64,000 nucleotides of DNA from Dehalococcoidia bacterium. GTDB lineage: Bacteria > Chloroflexota > Dehalococcoidia > Bin125. A model generated the notes under the pieces. The model made no database searches. It saw only the letters and a list, made by a program, of their open reading frames with translations, and was not told where the DNA came from. Where the stretch lies: positions 59,035-123,034 of the forward strand of contig JAJDTU010000003.1 in NCBI GenBank assembly GCA_022826965.1, given 5' to 3'. Within the stretch, counting starts at the first letter, position 1; every line of letters starts with the position of its first letter. Positions 8,695 to 17,688 of this stretch are shown piece by piece. A program made the position numbers and the translations under genes.

Positions 8695-10215
8695 CTACCT
8701 CGAGAGACCCTGGAGTCGATCCGCCGACTCCTCCGCTTCCGTTTCGACGTCAGTCGGTTTGGCCAACCGGTAGCCCACGCGATGCTCGGTGAAGATGTAG
8801 CTCGGGTTGCTGGCTTCGTCGCGAAGTTTACGGCGCAGATTCTTGACGATCGTTCTCAGGGGCCGAGAATCCCGGGAGTGTCCGAAACCCCAGATCCGCT
8901 TCAACAGCGCGTTGTGGGTCAGTACTCGGCCTGCGTTGATCGATAGTTCGAAGAGCAGCTTGTACTCAGTGGCAGTCAGGTCGACCGGCTCCGCGCCGAC
9001 GGTCACTTCGCGGTCCAGATAGTTGATCGTGAGATCTCCGGAAATGTACGGCTCCGCCGGCTCGGCCTGCTCCGGCGCCGTACGTCGGACCAGTGCGCTC
9101 CTGATTCTCGCTGACAACTCGGTAGGCGTGAACGGTTTGACGATGTAGTCGGACGCGCCCATCTCGTAGGCCCTGGTGACCACCTCGGCCTGGCTGTAGG
9201 CCGAGAGAAAGATGATCGGCACATCGTTGGTTGCAAGAATCGCCTTCATCAGCTCAATACCGTCGGTACCGGGCAGCATGAGATCCATCAAGACCAGGTG
9301 CGGGCTGTGAGCCTCAATCAACTTCGGAACTTCGTCGGGATCTGCGGTCACGATCGCTGTGTATCCGGTTCGCGTCAGCGCGTCGCGAATGTACCGGAGC
9401 ACCTGCGGGTCGTCGTCAACCGCGAGTATGCGAGGCTGTTCGGCCTCTCGCCGCCGCGCCCGCGCCGGCGCCGCTTGGACTCGACGTTCCACGGAGGCCA
9501 CCGACTGCTCAATCACCGGCACCGTGAACGTGAACCGAGATCCAAGCTTGACCCCGTCGCTCTCCGCCCAGATGCGACCGCCATGCGCCTCAACGATTCC
9601 GCGGCAGATCACCAGGCCAAGCCCCGAGCCGTCGCGATCGTGCCTGGGTGAACCGCTCTCGGCGCTGGTCAGCTTCCTGAACAGGCGCGGCAGACGCTCC
9701 GGCGCGATGCCCTGGCCCTCGTCGGTCACCGAGAAAGCGACGTGTATGCCGTCGCGCGCCGCGGCAATCTCGATCGGCGATGACTCCGGCGAATACTTCG
9801 CGGCGTTGTTCAGCAGATTGATGAGGACCTGGACGATGCGGCGCTTGTCTGCCATCACCGGCGGCAAGTCGGGAGCAAGTTCAATATGCATCCGATCCCG
9901 CCCGCCGCCACTCAGGAACCTGTTGCGTGCCTCGTCGATGAGGCTCGCGACCGTCGCCGGTTCAAGGCTGACCGACAGTGATCCCGATTCGATTCGGGCC
10001 ACATCAAGCAGTTCGCCGATCAGCTTGCGCATGGAATCCGCTTGCTCACTGATCAGTCGGTGAAACTGGTGCAACTCGGCCGGATCAAGATCCGCCGCCG
10101 ACTCAAGCAGCGTCGCTGCCGAGCCCTTGATCGAAGTGAGCGGCGAGCGGAGCTCGTGACTCACCATCGCGAGAAACTCCGCTCGCAGTCGTTCGAGGTC
10201 CTTCACCGGCGTCAT
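8695..10215 (-). CDS. Histidine kinase - receiver - winged-helix DNA-binding protein (C-terminal part of a split regulator)
   Basis: A protein of 506 residues. Domains in order are HisKA (H-box MVSHELRSPLTS, about 16-80), HATPase_c (N-box NLLNNAAKYS, G boxes DEGQGI and GSGLGLVI, to about 230), receiver (DDD, phospho-Asp in LVLMDLMLPG, Lys in YIVKPF, about 262-375), and an OmpR-type winged helix (TATEYKLL, RVGYRL, about 395-490). Kinase, receiver and DNA-binding output are thus on one chain with no membrane segment. The frame continues in phase upstream across one TAG (10219-10221) into the GAF-PAS gene. ATG 10215 has no own ribosome site, so it needs readthrough, reinitiation or an undamaged codon. 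Confidence 0.85.
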   Translation of the reverse strand: MTPVKDLERLRAEFLAMVSHELRSPLTSIKGSAATLLESAADLDPAELHQFHRLISEQADSMRKLIGELLDVARIESGSLSVSLEPATVASLIDEARNRFLSGGGRDRMHIELAPDLPPVMADKRRIVQVLINLLNNAAKYSPESSPIEIAAARDGIHVAFSVTDEGQGIAPERLPRLFRKLTSAESGSPRHDRDGSGLGLVICRGIVEAHGGRIWAESDGVKLGSRFTFTVPVIEQSVASVERRVQAAPARARRREAEQPRILAVDDDPQVLRYIRDALTRTGYTAIVTADPDEVPKLIEAHSPHLVLMDLMLPGTDGIELMKAILATNDVPIIFLSAYSQAEVVTRAYEMGASDYIVKPFTPTELSARIRSALVRRTAPEQAEPAEPYISGDLTINYLDREVTVGAEPVDLTATEYKLLFELSINAGRVLTHNALLKRIWGFGHSRDSRPLRTIVKNLRRKLRDEASNPSYIFTEHRVGYRLAKPTDVETEAEESADRLQGLSR

Positions 10216-10218
10216 GTC

Positions 10219-11139
10219 CTACAGCGTGACAACGACCGACTCCACTTCGCCCTCCTTGTTGGAGATGGGAGTCGAGTTGACCAACGCGGTGACGGACTGA
10301 CCGGTCGGGCTCTGAATCACGATCTCTTCGGCGCGGACAATCTCGCCTTCGCTGAGCGCCTGCTCAAGCGGGAACTCGCTCAGGGCCACCTCACGACCGT
10401 CGGCGCGGCGGAGCGTAACAGTCTTCAGCAGTTGCTCGATCGAACTGCCCTCAGTCGCGAGCAGCTCGCCTCCGATTCGCTTCGCTTCCCGATTGATCGA
10501 TTGCAGCTCGCCGGACTTCGCGTCCAGGACCAGTACGCCGACCGGCGAAGTGTTAATCAACACTTCCAAATCGGCGCGGGCGCGTTGCGCATCGCGGTAT
10601 CTCCGCGCGTTGGCAATCGCGACAGCCGCCTGTCTGCTGAAGATCGTTAGCAGCTCCTCATCGTCCGCCGTGTACGGCTCGGTATCTTGCGGTTCGCAAA
10701 CGTAGAAGCTGCCGATGCGCTGCGCGCCAAGCCCGATCGGCGCCGAAATGAACGCCAGCGAGCGGCTGACTTCCGTCGGCCACGGCACGCTGGGCAACCC
10801 AAGCGAGTCCGTGTATCGGCGAACGTCGTTCATCCGGATCGGTTCGGAGCGTTCGTTCAGATGGCGCCAGAACTCCGCCCCGCCCGGTGCGATCCGCAGG
10901 CGCTGAGTCTCCTCAGCCGAGATACCGGAACCATGGAACTCGGTGACCTCGCCTTGTTGGTCGGACAGGATCAAGATGCCGTAGCGAGAGTTAGTCAGCA
11001 GGCACGCATTGTCGAGCACACCTTGCACCGTCGTTTCGAAGTCCAGACTCTCGCTGATTCGCACGTTGGCCTGGCTCAGTCGATCGAACCGGCTTCGCAG
11101 GGACGCAATCTCCAACTCTGGTGCGCCTCCGTCCGCCAT
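10219..11139 (-). CDS. GAF-PAS sensor segment (N-terminal part of a split regulator)
   Basis: The product is 306 residues up to the TAG at 10219-10221. A short coiled coil (about 1-35) leads into a GAF domain (about 30-175, with AFISAPIG) and a PAS domain (about 185-305, NTSPVGVLVLDAKSG). The last residues VVVTL stop exactly where a PAS fold normally runs on into a kinase linker, and the codons after the TAG supply that linker (DMTPVKDLERL). Start ATG 11139 is supported by GGAGG six bases upstream. On its own the product would bind a ligand but have no output. Together with the next gene it forms an 814-codon cytosolic one-chain phosphorelay regulator. Confidence 0.82.
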   Translation of the reverse strand: MADGGAPELEIASLRSRFDRLSQANVRISESLDFETTVQGVLDNACLLTNSRYGILILSDQQGEVTEFHGSGISAEETQRLRIAPGGAEFWRHLNERSEPIRMNDVRRYTDSLGLPSVPWPTEVSRSLAFISAPIGLGAQRIGSFYVCEPQDTEPYTADDEELLTIFSRQAAVAIANARRYRDAQRARADLEVLINTSPVGVLVLDAKSGELQSINREAKRIGGELLATEGSSIEQLLKTVTLRRADGREVALSEFPLEQALSEGEIVRAEEIVIQSPTGQSVTALVNSTPISNKEGEVESVVVTL

Positions 11140-11491
11140 CTCTCGCCTCCGTCCCCGTGCCCGAGTCGATATCAGGACCCGGTTGTGAGCCTCAGCAGGA
11201 TGTACCGAACAGGCACGCAACTGCCGTGTTCGTACGAGTCTAGGATCGTCGCATCATCATCACAAAAGACTCACGCTAACGAGGCTACCAGCAGCCTAAC
11301 AATCGCTACCACGATTCGACGCAGACGTTGGACGGAGTTCCCTTTGAGGTGCCGTGCAGCGCCGCGTCGGGCCTCGAGGCTGCCGTACCCTGTCGGAGGC
11401 ACGCTGAGAAGCGTGTCCCCGTGTCCCTGCGGCGACCGACGACACGCCTGGCAGGTTCGCAAACCACTCGGCAGATGGATCGGGAATCGAT
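11140..11491. other. Divergent intergenic region between the GAF regulator and the Nudix gene
   Basis: A stretch of 352 bp between two divergent starts, so it should hold both promoters. No convincing -35/-10 pair, RNA gene or repeat family was recognised. Short open frames lack ribosome sites. Confidence 0.45.
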
Positions 11492-12115
11492 GTGACTCAA
11501 TATGTCGATCGCGCCAATGAGGCGCCCGCGCTCGGCGAGGTCAGACGGGCCGCCGCCTCCCACGACGTCCAAACGCTGTCCCCGGATACCGGTCGCTGGC
11601 GCGCCGCCGTGCTGATTGCCCTGCTGCCGTACGACGATCCTGAGGTGGTGCTCACCGTCCGCTCCCAGCAGGTGGAGCATCACAAGGGCGAAATCTCGTT
11701 CCCCGGCGGAGCCCTCGATTCCCTCGATGAACATCCCATGGCTGCCGCACTGCGAGAAGCTGACGAAGAGGTCGGCCTGCGGGCCGAGCATGTGGAGGTA
11801 CTGGGCGAGCAGTCCCACTATCGGACGATGTCGGACTTCCATGTCACCCCGTACATCGGCATCATCGATCGGGCCCCGTATCCGTTTCGCCCGCTCGCCG
11901 TCGAGGTAGGGGAGATCATCACACCCTCGCTGACGCACCTGCTCGACCCGACAAACATCACCTTCGAGCAACGCGAGCGCGACGGTCAGATCTTCCACAT
12001 GCGCGAGTACTGGTACGAAGGCCACCGAATCTTCGGCGCTACCGCGACGATGCTGGGACGCTTCCTTGACGATCTCTCGACGCTCCGCGGACTGCCGCTC
12101 CCAGCGCCGGGCTAG
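11492..12115 (+). CDS. Nudix hydrolase, coenzyme A pyrophosphatase type
   Basis: A protein of 207 residues. The CoA-pyrophosphatase signature precedes the Nudix box: VRSQQVEHHKGEISFPGG, then the Nudix helix AALREADEEVGL with its metal-binding glutamates. Enzymes of this type (NudL/YeaB) cleave CoA and acyl-CoA to phosphopantetheine and 3',5'-ADP and may clear oxidised CoA. GTG 11492 is the likely start, following GGGAATC. It converges with the next gene, overlapping it by 4 nt at the stop codons. The window contains many CoA-dependent enzymes, which fits a housekeeping role. Confidence 0.85.
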   Translation: MTQYVDRANEAPALGEVRRAAASHDVQTLSPDTGRWRAAVLIALLPYDDPEVVLTVRSQQVEHHKGEISFPGGALDSLDEHPMAAALREADEEVGLRAEHVEVLGEQSHYRTMSDFHVTPYIGIIDRAPYPFRPLAVEVGEIITPSLTHLLDPTNITFEQRERDGQIFHMREYWYEGHRIFGATATMLGRFLDDLSTLRGLPLPAPG

Positions 12116-12453
12116 TTGCCGGGCGTCGTCAGCACGACCTGACCGCTCAGCGCGACGGCCAGCACGCCGTCCTCGCCGAATCGAGCAATCAGCTCCAGTC
12201 CGTCAATGACCTCGACCTCGCGAACGTCCTTCACGACCCACATATGCGGGCCGACCGTGACGTCAATCCGATCGATCGACGGCCAGAGCAGGACGCGGAT
12301 GTTGCCGCTCTCAGACCGATAGTGCGCCGACCAGACGCCTTGATCGTCGTTCGGCAATTCGTACGCTTGGCGCTCGGGCGGACAGTCGAACAGCTCGCCG
12401 ATCGCGCCGACCGCCTCGGCCGATATGCCAGTGAACTGCCGCCGCGGCTTCAC
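12112..12453 (-). CDS. Conserved-looking hypothetical protein, 113 residues
   Basis: Not recognised. A soluble protein of 113 residues with alternating beta-strand-like stretches (RVLLWPSIDRIDVTV, REVEVIDGLELIARF) and no cysteines beyond one, no signal and no membrane segment. GTG 12453 overlaps the rarA stop codon in a GTGA arrangement, so it is translationally coupled as the last gene of the selA-mutS2-rarA operon. The high third-position GC supports real coding. It may be a small accessory factor of the upstream genes, but this is only positional inference. Confidence 0.65.
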   Translation of the reverse strand: MKPRRQFTGISAEAVGAIGELFDCPPERQAYELPNDDQGVWSAHYRSESGNIRVLLWPSIDRIDVTVGPHMWVVKDVREVEVIDGLELIARFGEDGVLAVALSGQVVLTTPGN

Positions 12454-13754
12454 TGAGCCACGTCTCGTTCAGTCGGCTCGTAGAAGGTCGAGTCAGCCAG
12501 CGCATCGGGCAGGTGCGCCTGATCGGGCGGCAACGCCTCGTCGTAATCGTGGGCGTACTGATATCCCTTGCCGTACCCATGAGCGGCCATCAGGCCGGTC
12601 GCCGCATTACGCAGGTGCAACGGGACAGTGAGCGCTCCCCGCTCGCGCACCGCCCGGGCCGCAGCGCCGTACGCTTTCATCGCCGAGTTGCTCTTCGGCG
12701 CACGGGCCAGGTAGATCGCGGCCTCCGAGAGAACCAGTGTGCACTCCGGCATCCCGATCAGATGCGTGGCCTGCTGGGCGGCGACGGCAACTGAGAGCGC
12801 TTGCGGATCGGCGAGGCCGATGTCCTCCGCCGCCAGGATGACAATGCGTCGGGCCACGAACATCGGGTCTTCTCCCGCCTCGAGCATCCGCGCCAGCCAG
12901 TACACCGCCGCGTCGGGATCGGAGCCACGCACCGATTTGATGAAGGCCGAGATCGTGTCGAAGTGCGCATCGCCACCCTTGTCGTGCGGCAACGCGCGCT
13001 GTGCGACCGATTCGACCGTCTCGACGCTGACTCGCCCCCCGCCCGTCCTGGCGTCGCGCACCGCAGCCTCCAGAGCGTTGAGCGCGACTCGAGCGTCGCC
13101 GCTGCCGTACTGAGCCAGCGCCTCGATCGCCTCTGGATCAATCAAGGGCGGATTCGGCGCCAGACCGCGATCGGCGTCATTGAGCGCTCTGACCAGTAGA
13201 GCGCGAATCTCGTCGTGTTCGAGCGGCTCCAGCTTGAACACCCGGGCGCGGCTGAGCAGCGGAGCGACGACCTCAAAGGACGGATTCTCGGTGGTCGCGC
13301 CAATCAGCGTGATCGTGCCGTCTTCGACCGCGTGCAGCACCGCGTCCTGTTGCGCCTTGTTGAAGCGGTGAATCTCGTCGATAAACAGGATCGTCCGCGC
13401 CAGACCGTCGCGCCGGCCGGCCTCCGCCGATGCGATCACCTTGCGCAGATCGGCAACCCCGCTGGAGACCGCCGACAAGGTGGCGAATCGGGCGTGCGTG
13501 ATCCGGGCGATCACCCGAGCAATAGACGTCTTTCCGCTGCCCGGCGGACCCCAGAGGATGCAGGAAGGCGGCGAGTCGGCCTCGATCGCGCGGCGCAGCG
13601 GCGCGCCGGGTCCAACCAGGTGAGCCTGTCCCACCACTTCGTCCAGCGTGCGAGGTCGCATCCTGGCCGCGAGCGGCGCGGAACGGTCGACGGACTGCGC
13701 GTCGTCGAACATCCCTCGCATGCCAATGTCGGACTGCGGCTGACGTCTGGCCAT
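12450..13754 (-). CDS. rarA: Replication-associated recombination protein A (MgsA/RarA AAA ATPase)
   Basis: A protein of 434 residues from ATG 13754, about the normal length. It opens with PLAARMRPRTLDEVVGQAHLVG, followed by Walker A GPPGSGKTS, Walker B ILFIDEIHRF, sensor 1 GATTENPSF, and the C-terminal tetramerisation half (GSDPDAAVYWLARML, RRIVILAAEDIGLADP). RarA acts at stalled replication forks and resembles clamp-loader ATPases. The exact start is uncertain because no good ribosome site is seen; the frame extends 11 codons further. It is co-transcribed with mutS2, which fits a genome-maintenance operon. Confidence 0.93.
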   Translation of the reverse strand: MARRQPQSDIGMRGMFDDAQSVDRSAPLAARMRPRTLDEVVGQAHLVGPGAPLRRAIEADSPPSCILWGPPGSGKTSIARVIARITHARFATLSAVSSGVADLRKVIASAEAGRRDGLARTILFIDEIHRFNKAQQDAVLHAVEDGTITLIGATTENPSFEVVAPLLSRARVFKLEPLEHDEIRALLVRALNDADRGLAPNPPLIDPEAIEALAQYGSGDARVALNALEAAVRDARTGGGRVSVETVESVAQRALPHDKGGDAHFDTISAFIKSVRGSDPDAAVYWLARMLEAGEDPMFVARRIVILAAEDIGLADPQALSVAVAAQQATHLIGMPECTLVLSEAAIYLARAPKSNSAMKAYGAAARAVRERGALTVPLHLRNAATGLMAAHGYGKGYQYAHDYDEALPPDQAHLPDALADSTFYEPTERDVAQ

Positions 13755-13806
13755 GAACTGAGGGTAGCTGCGGCAGCCAGCGAGCATCCGAGGACGAGTC
13801 GGATGG

Positions 13807-14436
13807 TCAGATCAAGCGGCGGCCCTGTGATCGACGTGCTTCGTTCCAACCCTGGAGCAGCATTTCCGCCCGGCCCTGGGCCTTCTTCCAGGCGACCTCC
13901 TGACCATGTCGTTCGATCTGGTCAGGATGGGCAACGGACCATGCATCACGCACCTCATCCGGTCGAAGTTCTCCCACCATGGCCCCGCGCAACAGGGCGA
14001 GACGAAGGATCTCCGAGGCCTGGTCGGCCGGGATCAGCGGCGCGCCGCTGGAACCGGGTGGTTGAAACATCATCACGGCGGCGTCCACAAAGCCGACGAG
14101 CGAGTCGGGCTCGATCCCCTCCAGGCTGGCCAGCACCTGCTGCGTGGCGCGCTTTTCCTGGACGTACGGTTGGACGGCGGCCTGATCCTGGTAGATCTGC
14201 CCGATCAAGGTCATCGCGTACCGCTGGCGCCGCTGGCTCAGCAGAGCCATGCTCCAGAACGCGGGATGAGCGAGATTCGTCACATCCCAGCCGCTCACGC
14301 CCCACGAGCCGGAGCGGCCCTTGCGCTTCGGCAGTTGCTTGACGAAGTCCTCCGACGCGAGCTGCAGAATGCTGCGCCGAACCCGATACGTGTTTGGCCG
14401 CCGGTCAATGGCTTCAGCGATGCGTCGAAGGACCAT
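13807..14436 (-). CDS. Hypothetical protein between mutS2 and rarA
   Basis: Not recognised. A protein of 209 residues, basic at both ends (RRSQGRR tail) with a predicted mostly helical body and no signal or membrane segment. Start ATG 14436 has GGAG six bases upstream; the TTG one codon earlier is less likely. It lies 25 nt after the mutS2 stop and 52 nt before rarA. Basic termini, Arg/Gln-rich helices and operon position would suit a nucleic-acid or replication-linked role, but no motif proves it. Confidence 0.65.
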   Translation of the reverse strand: MVLRRIAEAIDRRPNTYRVRRSILQLASEDFVKQLPKRKGRSGSWGVSGWDVTNLAHPAFWSMALLSQRRQRYAMTLIGQIYQDQAAVQPYVQEKRATQQVLASLEGIEPDSLVGFVDAAVMMFQPPGSSGAPLIPADQASEILRLALLRGAMVGELRPDEVRDAWSVAHPDQIERHGQEVAWKKAQGRAEMLLQGWNEARRSQGRRLI

Positions 14437-14461
14437 CAATGCTCCGGCTCACCAGTCAGCC

Positions 14462-16891
14462 CTAGCTGACGAGCGTGACGATCGTCACGCCGTCGCCGCC
14501 CTGCTTGGGCTCGGCGCTCTCGAACGTCGTCACGAGTGGATGCTTGCGCAGCAGGTCGCGCACAGCGCGGCGTAGCGCTCCCGTGCCCTTGCCGTGTACG
14601 ACCTCGAGTCTGGTCTGCCCGGCGCGGTAGGCGACGTCGAGGAACGAGTCCACCATCGGCAGCGCGTCATCGGTGATCCGTCCCCTGAGATCAATCTTGG
14701 ACCCAGGATCAACCGGTGGCTTCAACGCATTGGCGACGGTGACGCCCATGCCCCGGAGCGGCCGCGATCCCTCGGATCTTGTCGCAGCCGCCGGCGCAAG
14801 CCGCTCGATCTGCTCCACCCGCACGCGCGTCCGGAGCGCTCCCAGCTGCACATCCAGCGCGCCATCTTCAACAGACGTCAGGACCTCGCCCGGCTCCGGC
14901 AAACCGCGCAGATAGATGAAGTCGCCGGCAGACAGACGATCCGGATCGAGCGCAGTCTTCTCCCTACGCTCCGACGACCGCCGGCGGCGCTGGTTGGCGC
15001 GCTCCCGGCGCACCCGCTGCAGCCGCTCACGACCCTCTTCTGCTCGAAGATCGGCGAGTTCCTCCGCCCGTTCCCGAGACCGTTCCCGCTCGAGCTGCTT
15101 GAGCGTGGCGCTCGCGGTTCGACGCAACGCGGCTAGCTCGTCCTCCATCACGCGTTCAGTACGTGCGAGCATCGCATCGCGCTCCGCATCAATTGCGTCG
15201 CGGCGTTCGGCCAGGCTGGTCCGAATTGCTTCCGCCTCCTCGCGTGCGATCCGCTCGGCGCGGACCTGATCGGCGATCGCGTCGCGCTCTCGCTGCAGCT
15301 CCCCGAGCAGCTGCTCCATCGACGCCGCATCCGTTTCGGCGCCGTCACGCGCGCGGTTGAGGACGCGTTCCGGCATCCCGAGTCGCTGCGCAATCGCGAG
15401 CGCGTTGGAGCGCCCGGGCGTGCCCATCAGCAGCCGATACGTCGGTTGCAGTGAGACCGTGTCGAACTCCGCCGACGCGTTGATGACGCCGTCCGTGGCA
15501 TGCGCAAAGACCTTGAGCTCGCCATGGTGCGTGGTGGCCACAACCATGGTGTCGAGCTCAAGGAACTCTTCCAGGAGCGAGCGAGCCAGCGCGGCGCCCT
15601 CGCCCGGATCGGTACCGGCCCCGAGCTCGTCCAGCAGCACCAGCGTGCGAGGACCGGCGGCTTCGACGATCCGAATGATGTTCGTCATGTGGGCGGAGAA
15701 GGTCGACAGCGATTGTTCGATCGACTGCTCATCGCCGATGTCGGCGTAGATGTCGGAGAACACAGGCATCCGGGTGCCGGTCTCGGCCGGGACCGGCAGT
15801 CCGGCCTGCGCCATCAGACACAGGAGTCCGACAGTCTTCAACGCCACCGTCTTGCCGCCGGTGTTGGGACCGGTAATCAGCACGCACCGGGCGTCCGATG
15901 TCAGCGCCGTCGAGATCGGCACCACCTCGCCGGTCAGAAGCGGGTGACGAGCAGAGTGCAGGACCAACCCCGTCGGCTCTCCACTGAGCCAGTTCAGGTT
16001 GTCATCCTCAGCCGGCAGCGGCGCATCGAGCTCCGCGGCGAGCCGCGCCTTGGCCTGGGCCAGATCGATCTGCGAGAGACAGCGAATCGCAGCCCGGATC
16101 GCGCCTGCTTCCTCGCCAATCGACTGGCAGAGCGCGCGCAAGATCCGCTCCACCTCGCGCTGCTCCTCCCGCCGCGCCTCACGCAGACGGTTACCCAGTT
16201 CAACCACAGCCAGGGGCTCAACGAACAGCGTGGCTCCGCTGGCCGAGACGTCGTGCACGACGCTCGGCATCGATCCACGCTGCTCCGCCTTGATCGGAAT
16301 CACGTAGCGACCGTCGCGCTCCGTGATCAGCGACTCCTGCGCAACGCCCTCGGACACCGCGTGCCGCAACGTGCGCTCCAGCTGACGTTCGAGCCGCTCC
16401 TGAACGGTGCGCACCCGATCGCGAGCCTCCGCGAGGGCGGGACTGGCGTCGTCGGGAACCTCGCCGCGCTCGTCGATGGTCGCCTCGATCTCATGGATCA
16501 ACGGAGTGAAATCGGCGATCCGTTGGGCGACACGGGCCAGTTGCGGCAGTTCGCGGCTGAGCGGGGCGATCTGGTTTCTCGTATGCCGAGCGGTTCGCAG
16601 CAGCGTGGCGACCTCGAGAATCTCGACCGTGGGAAGCACGGCGGAGCGCGAAGCCGCAAGCAGAGATTGATCGACGTCAGGCGCCTGCCCCATCCGGAAA
16701 TGAGGCTTGATCCGTGAGAGCGCTTTCGCCTCGGCCGTCGCAGCCTGCCTGCGCCGCACCTCGTCAACATCCGAGCTGGGCGCTAGGTCCTGCGCCAACG
16801 CGCGGCCTCCGGCCGAACCGCACAGCCCCGCCAGGCGATCAACAATCTTCGGGAACTCGAGGACGGCGATGCTCTTGGCGTCCACGCTCAA
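14462..16891 (-). CDS. mutS2: Endonuclease MutS2
   Basis: A protein of 809 residues with all MutS2 parts. It has the clamp/lever region, an ATPase with Walker A GPNTGGKT near residue 341 and LLDELGAGTDP (Walker B region), a long Arg/Glu-rich coiled coil (about 520-640) and a C-terminal Smr nuclease domain (IDLRGR, VVHGKGTGALR). MutS2 acts on branched DNA and, in some bacteria, on collided ribosomes; it is not a mismatch-repair protein. The start is TTG 16891, which overlaps the upstream stop in TTGA and is preceded by AAGGAAG. It is separate from the mutS-mutL pair at 43-48 kb. Confidence 0.94.
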   Translation of the reverse strand: MSVDAKSIAVLEFPKIVDRLAGLCGSAGGRALAQDLAPSSDVDEVRRRQAATAEAKALSRIKPHFRMGQAPDVDQSLLAASRSAVLPTVEILEVATLLRTARHTRNQIAPLSRELPQLARVAQRIADFTPLIHEIEATIDERGEVPDDASPALAEARDRVRTVQERLERQLERTLRHAVSEGVAQESLITERDGRYVIPIKAEQRGSMPSVVHDVSASGATLFVEPLAVVELGNRLREARREEQREVERILRALCQSIGEEAGAIRAAIRCLSQIDLAQAKARLAAELDAPLPAEDDNLNWLSGEPTGLVLHSARHPLLTGEVVPISTALTSDARCVLITGPNTGGKTVALKTVGLLCLMAQAGLPVPAETGTRMPVFSDIYADIGDEQSIEQSLSTFSAHMTNIIRIVEAAGPRTLVLLDELGAGTDPGEGAALARSLLEEFLELDTMVVATTHHGELKVFAHATDGVINASAEFDTVSLQPTYRLLMGTPGRSNALAIAQRLGMPERVLNRARDGAETDAASMEQLLGELQRERDAIADQVRAERIAREEAEAIRTSLAERRDAIDAERDAMLARTERVMEDELAALRRTASATLKQLERERSRERAEELADLRAEEGRERLQRVRRERANQRRRRSSERREKTALDPDRLSAGDFIYLRGLPEPGEVLTSVEDGALDVQLGALRTRVRVEQIERLAPAAATRSEGSRPLRGMGVTVANALKPPVDPGSKIDLRGRITDDALPMVDSFLDVAYRAGQTRLEVVHGKGTGALRRAVRDLLRKHPLVTTFESAEPKQGGDGVTIVTLVS

Positions 16892-17688
16892 CCGCTTCCT
16901 TCGGAGACCTCTACCAGCGAGGTGACATAACCGACGCCCCAGGGGTGCTCTGAGGCAAGGATACGCGGATACGCGCTCAGACCCTGTAGCGCTCCCATCA
17001 GCACGAGCGTTGGCGAGATCACAGACTCGTCCACCTCGCGGCGCAACGACTCATCAATCGCGCAAAGCCGATCAGGATCCCAGCTTGTCAACGCCGACTC
17101 GAACTCGAGCTGGACCTCTTGCGCCCGCGGATGATGCTTGTACGCAGACTCCTCGGTCAACGTGTGAACGGCATCCCCAGATGCGAGGATGGCGGTCGGC
17201 TCCTCTATCGCCGACAATGCCTCGCCAATCGCCTGCCCCAGCCGATAGTGGTCCTCCGGCGTTCGGAAGCTGATGCTGACGATCGCGATCTGCGCGGGAA
17301 CGGCGTCTCCCAGCAGGCTGAGCGGCACCCCGATCGAGTGGTCCGATTCCTCCCAGCTCTGAGTGGCCGCCAGGGGCAAGCCGTGCGCTTCGGCGGCGCT
17401 CCCGATCAAACCAATCAGCTCCGCATCAGGATCACGTTCGAACGTCACCTGCGGGGCGCGGAATCGACTCAGATTGCCCGAGAGGCGGGCGTTGAGGATG
17501 TGAAATCTGCGCAGGGTGACAATGCCGTGGGTCGAGATCATCAGCACTCGCCGGACCTCGAGTTCGACCAGCCGGCGCCCAATCAGATCGTAGGCGTCCA
17601 GCGTGGCGCGGACGTCGCGCTGCCGACCCTCGGCGATCTCCGGCAGCAGGATCGGTGGATGCGGCAACAGCGCCCCGAGCGCAATCAA
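16888..17688 (-). CDS. Class III extradiol dioxygenase subunit B-like (LigB/MEMO fold) protein
   Basis: A protein of 266 residues. It starts GALLPHPPILLPEI, the hallmark His-Pro segment of the LigB/MEMO family, and continues with VLMISTHG and a SGDAVHTL segment that supplies further His ligands. The family includes aromatic ring-opening dioxygenases and MEMO-like proteins of unknown bacterial function that often travel with radical SAM genes; none is seen here. The start is TTG 17688, after GGAGG, overlapping the selA stop (TTGA). This suggests tight translational coupling with selA and mutS2. The substrate is unknown. Confidence 0.78.
   Translation of the reverse strand: MIALGALLPHPPILLPEIAEGRQRDVRATLDAYDLIGRRLVELEVRRVLMISTHGIVTLRRFHILNARLSGNLSRFRAPQVTFERDPDAELIGLIGSAAEAHGLPLAATQSWEESDHSIGVPLSLLGDAVPAQIAIVSISFRTPEDHYRLGQAIGEALSAIEEPTAILASGDAVHTLTEESAYKHHPRAQEVQLEFESALTSWDPDRLCAIDESLRREVDESVISPTLVLMGALQGLSAYPRILASEHPWGVGYVTSLVEVSEGSG

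Noticed and set aside
10216..10224. Stop-codon reassignment of TAG in this genome
   Set aside because: Several intact genes in the window end in TAG at family-typical positions, so the amber codon in the regulator is more likely a local event.
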